A stretch of DNA of 64,000 bases from Megachile rotundata (GCF_050947335.1 NC_134995.1:4440501-4504500); one strand, 5' to 3'. Shown: positions 13,171 through 24,907, numbered from the stretch's first letter. The notes: generated by a model from the sequence alone, not told the origin. A program made the numbers and translations.

Positions 13171-15750
13171 ATTAACATTGATTTTTCATAAAAGCGATCC
13201 TAGTTCGTTGTCTTCAGAGACTGCACACTTACATTCTTTTTAAGCGATGAAAATATTTCTCTCATTACATACTGCGACAAAACATGAAAATCAGGAAAAC
13301 CTTCATTGCAAATATTTTATGGTATAAATATTAATATTCGTTTGAAACAATTTTTTCCATGAGGAGCTTTAGCATACTGACACTTGTAGAAATTATTTGT
13401 AAGAAAGTTAACTCTGTAATATTTAAAAAATATCTGTAGAAGAGCAAATATACAATACATATACTTTTTATATATTATAATCTTCTATACGTATTATATT
13501 GAATACCTATCGACAGTAACTATTATATATGTATAGAATACTTTTGGTATATTGAAAGTAATGAAGTTAGCATCTTTTTATAAAATTAATCGCTTTAATT
13601 AAATCACGCCTCATACGCTTAACAAGGTTTTAATCATAAGTCGTGTGTATATTCGAGAAAATAGAAAATTCCTTAGCATATATTCATGATTATGAAATTG
13701 TCGCTTAATTCTCATAATTGGCGCAATTTTTGCAATTTTAAGTCGTCAATAAGGCTATAACTTTTTACTTTCATATAATTATTCCTTTCGCTATGAAGGA
13801 CGACTATAATTATCCACCATTAAGTGGTGACTATATTAAGAGTGATTATAGTAACCTACTATCGATCGCCTGTTACATATGAAAAAATAATAAATAAAGA
13901 AGAAAAATTCCTTTAAAAAAAAATTATATGCAGTAAAGAAAACACGAAATATGATTTAGAGTCACGGTTTAATTACCTAACTTCAATTTGCTGGAACTTC
14001 TTTGAAATGAAATGAATAGGGTTGTCAGGAGAAAATATCTGCCATTCAAATGATACCTATTCTAAATATTATTGCAAGAAACATACAAAAATATAAACAC
14101 AAGTTAGTATTAACTTACATTGTATAAATAAACAAAATATAAATTAAAAAAATTACTGTGTCCTTATATTAAAAATCTGTAAATTAGATATGAGGAAAAT
14201 AGGTAGTTTCTTAAAAAGAAATTATGATAATATTATATGATGTGTATTCTAATCGAAATAGAAGTGTATTTAGGCGAATTTTCTTTAATCAGAAATAGGT
14301 ATTTATTACACTAGATTTATAACAAAACTATTTTTATCGGCAACATATCTCTTCTTTTTAAATGGCGGGCTTGTAAGAGTCATTTCTTACAAATAATGCA
14401 TGAATCATTTATTGCGAAGAACAAAGAAGAAAGCTTTAGTTACGGTAACTGATGAGTACTGGTAATTGCCCCCAATATATTTTAACCCTTCCATTACAAC
14501 GGACTTAGCCGAAAAACACTATCGCTTTACGGAAGGCTAGGGATTAGGTTTATTCGCACCTATTTGTCACCTTACATAGGTATCGTCTTTGTAGAAATTA
14601 TTCAAATAATTGTTTAAATAAAGAAAGAAATCGATAGTATCGAAAATTTATTTATTCGATTAAATGTTTCCAAAAAAAAAATCTGATTTTTTCGATATCA
14701 TGTTTATGTTAAATCTTGGAATGGAGATCTGTACGAGAACATGAATATTTCTGAAATAAAAAGATACCTTTTTTTCGATAGCATCAAATTGATATTAAAT
14801 CTTGTTCGAGATCGTGAAAATAGAAAATAATTCTTTTGAAATATGGTTGAATTTTTCTTTAACATACGATTTACATTATTTCAAATTTATTCTAAAAAGG
14901 AAAAGGCTATTTAGCTACTTGTGTTACAAATAAATAATATGCTATTCCGTTATTTATGTTAAAAAGAAATAATATGGCATTTAGCCATTTATGTTGAAAA
15001 GTATTCATATTGTTTTTGACGCAGAAAAATTTTATGAAGGAATTTTAAAATGAAAAAAATTTTTTCTCGAATATCTTGAGGATAAACTCGTCATATTTTT
15101 ACAAAAACACAGCTAATATATTTACTCTAACATATGTATGTATTATACCAAAATATATTATATTAATTTAACTAGTTGAATTTATGTAATGCAGTACAAA
15201 TTATAATGGCCATATATAAAATTTATAAAATATAAGTAAATCTATATATACAATACAAAATAAATCTTAAAAGTAAAAGAAATAGTAACAACAAGAAAAC
15301 AAAAATATTAGAAACATGTAGTGATAACTTACGAGCGTTATTACACTAAAAAATCGATACTTGAAAAATTGTGGCCTGACACCTTCATCCACTCGTGCCA
15401 TAAATTGTTTTCATCTTTCACATCAGATATCGGTTGATTTTTCCTTTCTTTCCGTCTGCAGACGCGGTGTCGCAAAAATCGGCACTTTTTGAATATAGAT
15501 ACTTATTGGGTATTTTGTGAAAAATCACAATTAACGAAACTAATACATATCAACTTGTGCAACAATCTATATATTGTATAAGAATATAGAATATACAGTG
15601 TATGTATAGATTACAATACACTAATTAATTTTATATAATTTTATAATATATGCATTGTTAATATAATAATATATGTGTACATATATGTATAGCATAATTG
15701 CTACATTGTATACTATATTATGTTACACTTTGTACGATATTACATATATA
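13171..15750. other. AT-rich non-coding stretch
   Basis: No gene or element is recognised. Small near-repeats occur, for example two neighbouring copies of 'ttagccatttatgtt' / 'ccgttatttatgtt' at 14,940-15,000, and 'tgactataatt' / 'gattatag' words at 13,800-13,860. Confidence 0.5.
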
Positions 15751-16233
15751 CAGGGTGTCCCAGTTTCTTCCGGCCAAACTTTGCCACTGTGTTCTATTCG
15801 CAAAAGTAAGATAAAAATGTTATATGAACATATGCTCTTCAATGTTTTATTAAGGAGTTATAATTAATAATACAAAATTATATTGAACTATCATTTCGTA
15901 ATAACGGACTATCATTTATTATTGAACTATCATTTATTCGTAATAACGAACGCCATTTTGAAATGTTAACTCGTTAATAAATCGTTAATAAAAAATGTGG
16001 ATATCAACTACCAGAGCAAGTAGGCATAAAAGTTTATGTAAACAGAAATAGAAATATTCATAATACCTTTGTATACTGTGTCGACGAAATGCCAGTTCAT
16101 TATAATTTAGTATTATTAGTTATAACTTCCTAATAAAACATTTAAAAGCAAATGTTCATATAAGATTTTTTTTCTTACTTTTGCGTGCAGAACACGCTGG
16201 CAAAGTTTGGTCGGAAAAAATTGGGACACTCTG
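15751..16233. mobile_element. Complete short inverted-repeat element (Tc1/mariner-type MITE)
   Basis: A 483-bp element bounded by TA on both sides. It begins CAGGGTGTCCCAGTTT and ends AATTGGGACACTCTG. The left arm 15751-15864 and right arm 16120-16233 are long imperfect inverted repeats of about 114 bp, sharing 'ccaaactttgcca', 'gcaaaagtaagataaaaa', 'tatatgaacat' and 'ttttatta'. The centre (about 255 bp) has no transposase. A TA target-site duplication and long inverted arms without coding capacity are the standard signature of non-autonomous Tc1/mariner elements. Partial relatives lie at 11.5-11.8 and 19.1-20.1 kb, and CCCTG-TA ends also occur at 22.55 kb. The superfamily assignment rests on the TA flanks and end sequence only. 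Confidence 0.85.
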
Positions 16234-16639
16234 TATGTATAATTATACAATTACAGTGTTATTATATTACAATGTTATAGTATAATTCTGTAATGTATAG
16301 AATAAATCTTTACAATGTAACTTATATGTCATAAGTCCACTTTCAATAAGAACTCAACAACTCCTGTCACAATGATTTATACGTGCAGCTTTATATGTAC
16401 TACTTTTAGTACATATAATTAATTAAGTATATTAGTACTTACTTTTCGTCGTTGTCACATTAAAACTAACATTAATTTCGAAGTGTTAGTATATTAATTA
16501 TTTCACTTCAAACTAAAATAATATTTCAAAAGTATGAAGGTATAATACCAAGTTTAACAAGAAATTTTAACCCTGCGATTACTCACGACACCCTTTAATA
16601 TTTAACTGATATATATTTAATACAACTGATAAAATTGAT

Positions 16640-16775
16640 ATTATAATTTAAATTAAGAGTCTAAATTAACATTCTAAATTAATATTATAAATTAGTGTTC
16701 TAAATTAACTTTCTAAATTAATTTTCTAATTTAAATTTAAATTAATATTGCAAATTAATATTCTAATTTTAACAT
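16640..16775. repeat. Degenerate TCTAAATTAA tandem repeat
   Basis: Words of the form 'ttctaaattaatat' / 'ataaattagtg' recur about eight times with a variable 13-17-bp period. This is simple AT-rich satellite-like DNA. Confidence 0.65.
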
Positions 16776-18822
16776 TTATAAATTGCAAGAATATTTACTT
16801 CAATAGTAGAGATCCTTTTTTTGTTCAGTTTTACAAGTGTTATCAAAAGTTTGTAGAGGACTCGCTGTTTTATACTCGACTTTCTTTTCAAAAAAATTAA
16901 ATTTGAATATTGTTCAAAAAATTTCCAAAGAAATTTGTTTACGGCAACGAAAATGACAATCACAACAATTATTTGGATAACTCTACAAGTAATGCACAGT
17001 ATAAATTAATAAATGCAGTAATTAATATCGTTCCAATTATATTATTAATCAGTGTTCTTCGTAATATCATCACTTACGCGTGCATTTATCATATTTCCAA
17101 TTAGGTCCATCGCGTTATACATTATCGTATCAGTAATATGGCAACAAATAATTACTGATAATTTTGACGGTGTTAATAATTATATTTATCGATTAACAGC
17201 AGGTATCCATCTCTTATTATTGAAAATGTTGTCGAAACTTCCATTTTTCGTGCTACTAACATTTTGAAGAATGTTTAAATTAATTTTCCTCAGAAACGAA
17301 GATGAATATTCAAAAATCTTATTCTTACTTTTTCTTATTCTTAAATTTTTTTTCCTATCGGTTTTTGTACGACCAAAAATTCGTTCGCACCTCAATTTTT
17401 GTAACACCATGTACAAACAGTATAGTAATATAAATCTTTTATTTACCCGCGAAATTGAAAATATATTAATACGCACAATTACATATTTTTCTCCCACTTT
17501 ATATTCTACGCTGTGCTAAACTTAACACTGAAATTACCAAATCAGTCATAAGACCGTTTTTTAAGTCCTTTACATTAATGTACAAAATTTCTTAATGTGG
17601 ATTTCGTTGATTTTGATCAAAAGGAAAAATCTTTGATAATGACTCATGACGCACACAATGCGTTATATGATAATTTTTGTTCAAATTTTCCAAACGCTTT
17701 AATTTACAGATCGAGCACACTTTTAAATTGAAGAGTCAAAGATAGAATATTAAATTGATATAATATCTTTCTTTAAGTGTTTTAACATTGAAGCACTAGA
17801 TAAAGTGACTCGTGATTCACTCACGTTTCAAATATGACAAACCTTATTCACTTTTTTAATTCACTTCAATTTAAAGTTTACTATAAAACTAAATAATTAA
17901 TTAATAAATAAAAAAAAGGCATAACATTGTATTAACTTTTATGATTAATCTAAAGATTTCAGCAATGGACAATTAGTTTTAATTGACCTAATAAATAACC
18001 CCTTGCTGTACGGTTTATTCAACGTCATTTCGTGGATTTATTTAATTTCAGTTTCGTAGTAAGTGTACATTACTGGTTTAATGATAAAAAATGATTGGTT
18101 ACGAAGGAAGAAGTTGAAGATTCATGATACCTACATTGATAAAGGTGTAAATAGAAGCTCTTCGTAGTGTGAAGAGGCTTTGAAGAAGACGCATTGAGTG
18201 TACAGAAACGAAAACACTCTGAGTGTGGAAAAGGTGGAAGACGTAGTAATTATCAGTTATGAAAAGACGAAAGACGAAGCACACAACAGACATTCGAGAG
18301 CAAATAGGTGAGCACGTATCAAAGGGACTACGAACCCAAGGAAATTCCTAAAGTATGGCTGCCATCGCAATGGCAGGTACGTGATGCCCTATTTTGAATT
18401 CGGGTTACTAATTAATATTTCCGGTAAATTAACGAGCAAGCTAACGAAATTCCTAATGAGTTTTGATCGTTAATGAATCACGTACGAGTAACTCTGATAC
18501 AGTTTAGATATTAATATGGAATTTTGAAAAGTAGGTTAAGGAAGTCTTAGACAGTAAAGAATGATAACGAACTGTTAATAGAATTATGCCAGTACTATTA
18601 CTTCAAATTTTAATTGGACACATTTAATTGTCTAGTTAAATTAAAGACTTCATACATGTCAGACTGACTACGTCTAACGGAATTTTATGGTTTTAAATAT
18701 ATCATAAGAATAATTTTGGAAAGGAGATGTCTGAATATGTAATTGCACAGGATGGAGAAATATGTGTGCATCGAAATATGTAGAATGGAGATGTCTGCAG
18801 CGAATATATAGAATGCATAGTA
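16776..18822. other. AT-rich non-coding stretch
   Basis: No gene is recognised. The longest frames (103 codons minus and 82 codons plus, both near 17.2-17.5 kb) overlap antisense, are rich in I, F, N and K, and show no motif. A short G+C-richer patch lies at 18,090-18,400. The repeated phrase 'aatagagtga' and similar words around 17.7-17.9 kb give no clear period. Confidence 0.5.
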
Positions 18823-18842
18823 TACAGGGTGGCTCACCACAT
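18823..18842. other. Isolated transposon-end-like motif
   Basis: TATACAGGGTGGCTCACCAC looks like the terminus of a TA-flanked DNA transposon (TA then CAGGGTGG). It differs from the family at 15,751 after the first seven bases, and no matching right end was found downstream. It may be the left end of a different family that forms the left border of the composite at 19.1-20.1 kb. Confidence 0.3.
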
Positions 18843-19230
18843 TTTGCCATCTAGATTTGCGTTATTATTATTACACATAGCAAACAATGTTTGAGATGAA
18901 ATTACATAAATTTGAGGGGGGCTTATGCTGGTGGTATATTCTTTTTTCTAGGTCCCAGTTCTTTACACCAAATTTTATTAACATATTCTGTTCGTTAAAA
19001 CAGAATGAGAACCAACATAGTGCGCCAAACACTTTGATAATAAGTTATAAAAATAGTAGATGACAACAGACCATTTTATTGTTCAGTACCACATACAGGT
19101 AGTTCTAATTGTGTCCATGCAACTGTACTTATACTACAAGTAAAAGAAAGAAGATTATATGAACATAGGTACTTGAATAAATTATTAAAAGTTATTAAAA
19201 AATGATATAAAAGTCGACAATTATTCGTAT

Positions 19231-19287
19231 GGAGTATTACCCCCTTTATTTAATATAATTATTATTATATAAAGGGGTTAATACTCC
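19231..19287. repeat. Strong hairpin next to the satellite array
   Basis: GGAGTATTACCCCCTTTA pairs with TAAAGGGGTTAATACTCC across an AT-only loop. The arms are about 18 bp with one or two mismatches. The hairpin directly abuts the first satellite unit, so it may mark the array border or have promoted its expansion through fold-back replication. Confidence 0.8.
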
Positions 19288-19289
19288 AA

Positions 19290-19768
19290 CATGCAGTAGT
19301 CCAGCGCGTGGATACTCAGCGCATAATAAGCCAACGCGTAGTAATCCAGCGTGTGGATATTCAACGCGTAACAACCCAGCGCGTGAATATTCAACGCATA
19401 GTAACCCAGCGCGTGAATATTCAACGCATAGTAATCCAGCACGTGGATATTCAACGCATAGTAATCCAGCACGTGGATATTCAACGCGTAGTAATCCACC
19501 GCGTGGATATTCAGCGCGTAATAATCCAACGCGTAGTAATCCAGCGCGTGAATATTCAACGCATAGTAATCCAGCACGTGGATATTCAACGCGTAGTAAT
19601 CCAGCGCGTAGATATTCAACGCGTAGTAATCCACCGCGTGGATATTCAGCGCGTAATAATCCAACGCGTAGTAATCCAGCGCGTGGATATTCAACGCATA
19701 GTAACCTAGCGCGTGGATATTCAACGCGTAGTAATCCAGCGCGTAGATATCAAACGCGTAGTAATTCT
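19290..19768. repeat. 15/30-bp CGCGT satellite array 1
   Basis: About 32 consecutive 15-bp units alternate between type A (CGCGTAGTAATCCAG) and type B (CGCGTGGATATTCAA), giving a 30-bp dimer. In places extra A-like units ('cgcgtaataatccaa') break the alternation. CGCG or a one-base variant (CGCA, CACG) recurs every 15 bp. A block near 19,615-19,690 repeats the same variants as a block near 19,490-19,560, so segments were duplicated as higher-order units. Because 15 is a multiple of three, several frames on both strands are open for 130-150 codons. These predicted peptides (YYALNIHALD-, VVIQRVDIQR-type) are repeat artefacts with no recognisable protein family. Confidence 0.9.
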
Positions 19769-20127
19769 ACTGTATTAGGGATATTTTAGATATGGTGATC
19801 ATTAAACGGGTTGGAATTAAAACTAACCTAGAAATATCAATCATTGTGAAAATTTAAAAATTTGTCATGTTTCAAGGTTATATATTATATTCTCCGCAAT
19901 TTTTCTATAAAACTCTTTTATCATTTTTATTTATAGAAGTTTTCCGTACAAAACTGAATTTCCGTACAATACTGTATATGGTATCGAAATCAATCGAGTC
20001 GTTTCGTACTTTTATTATAACGTTTTATTAAAATGTTTAAAACTCTATGTTAACATAACATTTTTTTCTTATTTTTGCGTATCGAATATGTTGGACGTTC
20101 GACGTTAGAAAACTGGGACACCCTGTA

Positions 20128-21957
20128 GATAATCCTAAAAATAGTATAGCACCCGAAAGCTGCGAACTTTCCACGCTAGAAAAAGTCGATAATTTATAAC
20201 TCTTGAATCTACGACTTTATTTTAGAGATAAAAATAATTGGAAATTGGAACATGATTTCTGCTATGTTAGTTTGAAATAGCTGACTACAGCTATTATATT
20301 AGATTTAGCTAATTTTAGATATCCAATTAATTTTCCCATATTATAGTACTCTAAATCAGTTTTTAGATACACAGATACGTAAAAGACGCTGATTTACTCT
20401 AAATTTTGCGCAACTCTGATGACCCTAAAATTACTAGATCTTTTCTTTGAGGTAAGCGAAATTTCCACTGGATATTCTTTAATGGTCATGATTACCTTTG
20501 AATATCTGTAAATTGTATACTTCAAATAAACAAAAAATAAACTCGATTTGGCGGTTATAATATTTTTTAGTTTGTCCATACGTAAACGGGTTAATGTTTT
20601 TGCTTACCCGTAGTTTTTGTGTATCAGAGGGAAGACCATATTTTCTCTGGGCGCATATATGGGTTAATTGTACCCAAGGGGTTAATTTTGTATAACTGAT
20701 GAAAAAGAGGTTGCTAAACGTAATTGCGTACGAGGTGACCTAGTTGTGTTACATTTTTTGACAAGCTCAAGAGATTTCTTGAAATTATCAGTTGCTTTTT
20801 TCGTAAATATGAAAATAGAAAATCGATGTATATATAACTAATTACAGTATTCAACGAGAAAAATAATCATTCCTTTTTTCAAAATTTTATAACCATTTAT
20901 TGTATGATTTTATCTATAAACCTATACATTGGAAAGAATAGAAAATTGTCAAGCACAGTAAATTCATAAGAAAGCAATTAAAGAGAGAAACTTTATTGTC
21001 TATATTTATACATGTATACATTTAGTAAATATAATAATAATATGGTAATACATGGAAAAAGGATCAACAGAACCTGTTAATAATAATTTTCTTTTCTTTC
21101 TGTACTTCTAACGCAATATCTAAATGTCACAAACGAGCGCATAATTTTTTTACCTGAAACACCTATGTTTCTATTTTGACAATTTTTCAATGCTATTTTC
21201 TATAAATTGACAAATTTATAGTTAAATAATGTTAATCCTAACATCAAATATGAAACCGGTGTTTAACAAAATTCTACGCGTGATATTTCAAAATGGGAAC
21301 TATTTAAAGCCTAAAAGCAGACTTTCCGTTCTCCAGAGATTAATTGCCAAAATTCGTTGAGTTCGAAAGCATTCACTGCATGATTATTACGAATAAACAT
21401 TGGAATATCATTACAACATTTTTCTATACATCTGCAATTATCCAGGATTATCCCTCTGATCTTAAATTTATAATAGATTGTGAAAATCGAGGCAACGAAT
21501 TAATGCGTTCATATGCTTCGCTCTGAGTGTGCCCTTAGATTTTAATGAGTATTTATTTGCAAGTTGATAAGTCACGTTGTTACGAACACATATTTTATAC
21601 AGTATGAAAGATAAATCATGTCGAAAGTTTTACATTAAATACCATGTTCTATTGATTATCTAACAGGAGGACTCGTAACATAATCTACCAACTCGAGTGT
21701 TCTCAAATACTGGCCATCGAATTAGGACAACGTGCGAAAATTTCACTTTTATGGCTATAATGGAAAATTTTTTATGGAAAATTTTTAGGTCATGCAAAAT
21801 TATTACTGAGTACGTTCATAACGATATATACATAGCAATTTTTTACTACCGTGATAATAAATTGTGTGGGTGATACTCGAGTATCAATAGCGCTTCAGAT
21901 GAAATTTGAATGCCATAGACAATGTGTGCCTAGTCAAAAGAGTAATTTACAACTCAT
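20128..21957. other. Non-coding spacer between the two satellite arrays
   Basis: No gene is recognised. GGGTTAAT words recur at 20,588, 20,662 and 20,681. A perfect 16-bp palindrome TGATACTCGAGTATCA lies at 21871-21886, 70 bp before array 2. The 60-codon open frame at about 21,344-21,526 has no recognisable features. Confidence 0.5.
21871..21886. repeat. 16-bp perfect palindrome
   Basis: TGATACTCGAGTATCA reads the same on both strands. It sits shortly upstream of the second satellite array; significance is unknown. Confidence 0.5.
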
Positions 21958-22334
21958 TTGGATATTCAACGCGTAGTAATCCAACACGTAGTAATCCAGC
22001 GCATGGATATTCAACGCGTAATAATCCAACGCGTAGTAATCCAGCTCGTGGATATCCAACGCGTAGTAACTCAACGCGTGGATATCCAACGCGTAATAAT
22101 CTAGTTCGTGGATATCCAACGCGTAGTAATTCAGCGCGTGGATATGCAACGCGTAGTAATCCAGCGCGTGAATATCCAACGCGTAGTAATTCAGCGCGTG
22201 GATATGCAACGCGTAGTAATCCAGCGCGTGGGTATTCAACGCGTAGTAATCCACCGCATGGATATTCAGCGCGTAATAATCCAACGCGTAGTAATACAAC
22301 ACGTAATAATCCAACGCGTGGTAATCTAACGCGT
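21958..22334. repeat. 15/30-bp CGCGT satellite array 2
   Basis: About 25 units of the same A/B 15-mers as array 1, including the shared variant order 'ccaccgc' + 'atggatattcagc' + 'gcgtaataatccaacgcg'. This shows common descent with array 1 and not independent origin. Variants such as GGATATCCAACG and GGATATGCAACG are specific to this array and form their own sub-repeat at 22,120-22,230. A 162-codon plus-strand frame and two minus-strand frames of about 130 codons are consequences of the period. Confidence 0.9.
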
Positions 22335-22430
22335 ACCAATCAGAGCGCGAGGGTTACGCATGCACAGACGCGAGAGCGACTGCTTCGAGCCTAGTGGCGA
22401 AGCGCGCGTAATTCCCATGCTCTGATTGGT
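22335..22430. repeat. GC-rich inverted repeat closing array 2
   Basis: ACCAATCAGAGC at the left and GCTCTGATTGGT at the right are perfect 12-bp arms. The 72 bp between them are very rich in G+C and CpG (GCGCGAGGG, AGACGCGAGAGCG, GCGAAGCGCGCG). The inverted CCAAT boxes (ATTGG / CCAAT) could be NF-Y-type sites, or the whole could be the terminal hairpin of a transposon. It follows the last satellite unit without a gap. Confidence 0.65.
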
Positions 22431-22540
22431 CTGTGTTTTTCCTTAATAATTCAAAATCGAAGCTTCAAACCCTATTTTTACAAAGAGAAACCTTATTTAG
22501 AATCACTCCAGCTACCCCCCATTTTAGAGACCTACACTAA

Positions 22541-22557
22541 TTATGAGACACCCTGTA
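22541..22557. other. ACACCCTG-TA transposon end
   Basis: TTATGAGACACCCTGTA carries the same terminal nine bases plus TA as the TA elements at 11.8 and 20.1 kb, but the adjacent DNA does not match their arms. It may be the right end of a related subfamily that carries array 2. Confidence 0.35.
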
Positions 22558-22938
22558 TAAAGCATGTGATCAATGTAATACGGAGCTTGTCAGATATAAG
22601 CGTCACCAAAGCAAAGAGTGGAAATACAAGATATTAACGTGTGTTAATAATGTTACGTGCAGTAATAGTATATCACGGTAGCTTATAAATTGTATCATTA
22701 CAATTTGAACAGGTCTCCTACGTTTATGGAAAACGTATAAAACGCTGAAAATTTGTAGTGGTAATTCGATGGCCAGGGGATGTAGAAATTAATTGGTAAA
22801 ATCTCGAATTGTAGGATTTATCACATTGTACAAGTAGATTTATGCACATAGTTAATTTCAATCATGATAATGGTATGACTCGATAATTATAATATACAAA
22901 TAACATTTATTCTGATTTTGTACTCTGAACCTACACTA

Positions 22939-22996
22939 TGTTTACTCGGTTTAACTTCTCCGCATTCTGTTTACTCGCTTTAACTTCTCTGCACTC
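22939..22996. repeat. 29-bp tandem duplication
   Basis: 'tgtttactcggtttaactt' + 'ctccgcattc' is followed directly by a copy with four substitutions. More diverged ACTCTGAAC words continue to about 23,060. Confidence 0.75.
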
Positions 22997-24399
22997 TAAT
23001 TAACTGCTAACTGTTACTCTAACTCTGAACTTTGTCCACTTTATACTCTGATTCTGAACTAACTCTCATTCGATTCGTCCTCACATTATACCGTGGCAGC
23101 TGAAATCAGTGCTTCTTCAAACCTAAATTTTGTTTGCTCCTAAAAATGATTTGCGTTTAAGATGCTTGTAGTCTGTAACGGAAGATATTTGCGAAAACTG
23201 CTAAGTAACACGATTTGAAGTAAAATAATTGAATAATTATAGAAATAGTTAGTCAAGCTAATCCATAGTTGGAAAGTCGTCTTCCAGGAAGAAAATTAAA
23301 ATTTGATAAAAGTCATGATACATTTATAGAGTTATAATAATTAACAGTATATTAAAATAATAAGTGAATAAATTATTATTTTAACTTTTAATTGTTGCTA
23401 TTTTAATTATTAATTGCTATTATTTTAATTAATATTATAGTTACTCAATTATGATTTTAACTTCGTAAATCTACGTATCGTTTCTTATTTTCCATTTGAA
23501 CTCCCACTATTCAATTTTTTCTGTTTCATAATTTTTTCAAAATGTCTTCACACTTAATTGTCCAAAAATAACCTAGGATTGCCTAGAAATGGTAATAAAC
23601 TTATTAACTAAGAATGCTAATTCAGATCTTCTAATTTATTATCGGAAGATCATGTTGTTTCCGCGTACGTACATCAATCGTTATTCAGCAACTCCAATCA
23701 TCTGATAGCATGTGTTTGCCGACACTGCTGAAAATGGATTCAGTGATCGATATTCGTGAAAGTATTACGAGATGCTTTGTCATTCAAACGTAAAAAGTCG
23801 TTTTTCACTTGACACGTTGAATTCGAAATCTCTGTGCTTCAAGCAATAACGAGTCAGAGGAAATAGGACTTTCAGATGTTGCAACATCAAATCTTTGATC
23901 TCACGCAGCTTCGAAAGCAAGCTATGAAATGCACTAATTCGTTGACGTTACCAATGTGTCTTGTCTAATTGAGATTCTCATTATACATCAAATTCTTTAA
24001 GAAGAATTCGCTGAACGTGATCTGATTTTATATCAATGGCCTAGTTAAAATGAAGAATATGCAATCGTCGCAACGTCCATCGTAAAAAGTTATAATGGAA
24101 ATCGTTTCATGTTTCTATGACTTTAACGAGTATTTAACGAACACTACAGTTGGTTGTTGATTCTAAAATTATTATAAGTATCATATGGTTAAAAATAAAC
24201 AAACCGAATCTAATGCAAATCTGAATGATTTGGAAAAACCTGAACAATTTCTTAATGTTTGCATCAAAAGCAAAATACAAATGGTACATTGTTGCAAATC
24301 TTTTTTAAACTGTCGAAATAACATTTACAAATCGTAGAGCAGTATATTAAAAAAATATGTACTAATGAAGTACACTGAATCTACATTAGCTTCATGAAA
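22997..24399. other. Non-coding stretch
   Basis: No gene is recognised. Positions 23,640-24,080 are less AT-rich than the flanks but have no open frame of interest. The last part may be the 5' portion of the transposase pseudogene at 24.4 kb, decayed beyond recognition. Confidence 0.45.
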
Positions 24400-24885
24400 T
24401 CGACCATTAACTGGAATGCCAATGTTTGGTGCGGCATAATTGATCATCAGATCATTGGACCGCGTTTCATTGAAAGATCATTATGCGAGTCAATCATATT
24501 CCAATTTTCTGACTGAAATATTGCCAGTTCTATTACAATATGTACCGTCTCTAATACGTTTAAGATGTGACGTCCACGTCAACTTCCCTACAATACTCAA
24601 CAAACACAACGGGTATTAGAATATTTTTCAATAGTTAAATCGGTCGTGGCAGTGTTATTTGGCTAACTCTATTACGTGGAATTAGCCATCTGGTTAGTCT
24701 GCCAGATTTGACATCGCTCGATTATTTTCTTTTGGGAGCACTAAAAATGAAGTTTATCGCGAGCCACCGACCATACTCGAAAATATACGGGAACGAATTA
24801 TTCCTGCACGTGGCACAATAACTACAAAAATGCTTTGAAGAGTTCATCGTTCACTTGTAGCCAGATTAAACTCTTGTCACACGAT
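24400..24885 (+). pseudogene. Decayed mariner/DUF4817-type transposase
   Basis: Read in shifting plus-strand frames, this stretch gives a recognisable DDE-type transposase of the kind common in ants and bees. It has N-x-NVWCGI-x-DHQIIGP near 24,408-24,450, then 'NFLTEILPVLLQYVPSLIR' (about 24,503-24,560). After a damaged middle it resumes as EVYREPPTILENIRERI, ITTKML, RVHRSLVARLNSCH (about 24,750-24,880). The pattern corresponds to the catalytic core and C-terminal region of Tc1/mariner-superfamily proteins with DUF4817-like organisation. The segment that should carry the second and third acidic residues is scrambled by frameshifts and stops, so it cannot be active. No N-terminal helix-turn-helix or terminal inverted repeat was found. 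Confidence 0.8.
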
Positions 24886-24907
24886 TTATTTGTCAGATGC
24901 ATCAGTC

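Larger units (their letters stand above)
19138..20125. mobile_element. TA-element relic enclosing a satellite array
   Basis: The right arm 20014-20125 ('ttataacgttttattaaaa', 'taacataacatttttttctt', 'tttttgcgtat', then GGGACACCCTG and TA) matches the right arm of the complete element at 15,751. The segment 19,138-19,228 ('agattatatgaacatagg', 'ttattaaaagttatt', 'aagtcgacaattattcg') is the inner part of an opposite arm. It also matches 11,540-11,640 in reverse complement. The outermost left end is missing or too diverged. Between the arms lie a 57-bp hairpin and the 15/30-bp satellite. The likely history is a non-autonomous transposon inside which a satellite expanded. Confidence 0.55.

Noticed and set aside
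17186..17519. 103-codon minus and 82-codon plus frames
   Set aside because: They overlap antisense, have AT-driven composition and no recognisable motif; likely chance.
18823..20125. CAGGGTGGCTCACCAC as the left end of the array-carrying element
   Set aside because: It does not match the right end beyond the first seven bases, so pairing the two would be forced.
19290..22334. CRISPR-like appearance of the 30-bp regular repeat
   Set aside because: There are no unique spacers; units are directly adjacent and the host DNA is eukaryotic in character.
19278..22394. Long open frames (126-162 codons) on both strands over the two arrays
   Set aside because: The repeat period of 15 bp is a multiple of three, so several frames stay open at once. 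The peptides are repeats of YYALNIHALD- or VVIQRVDIQR-type words with no family match.
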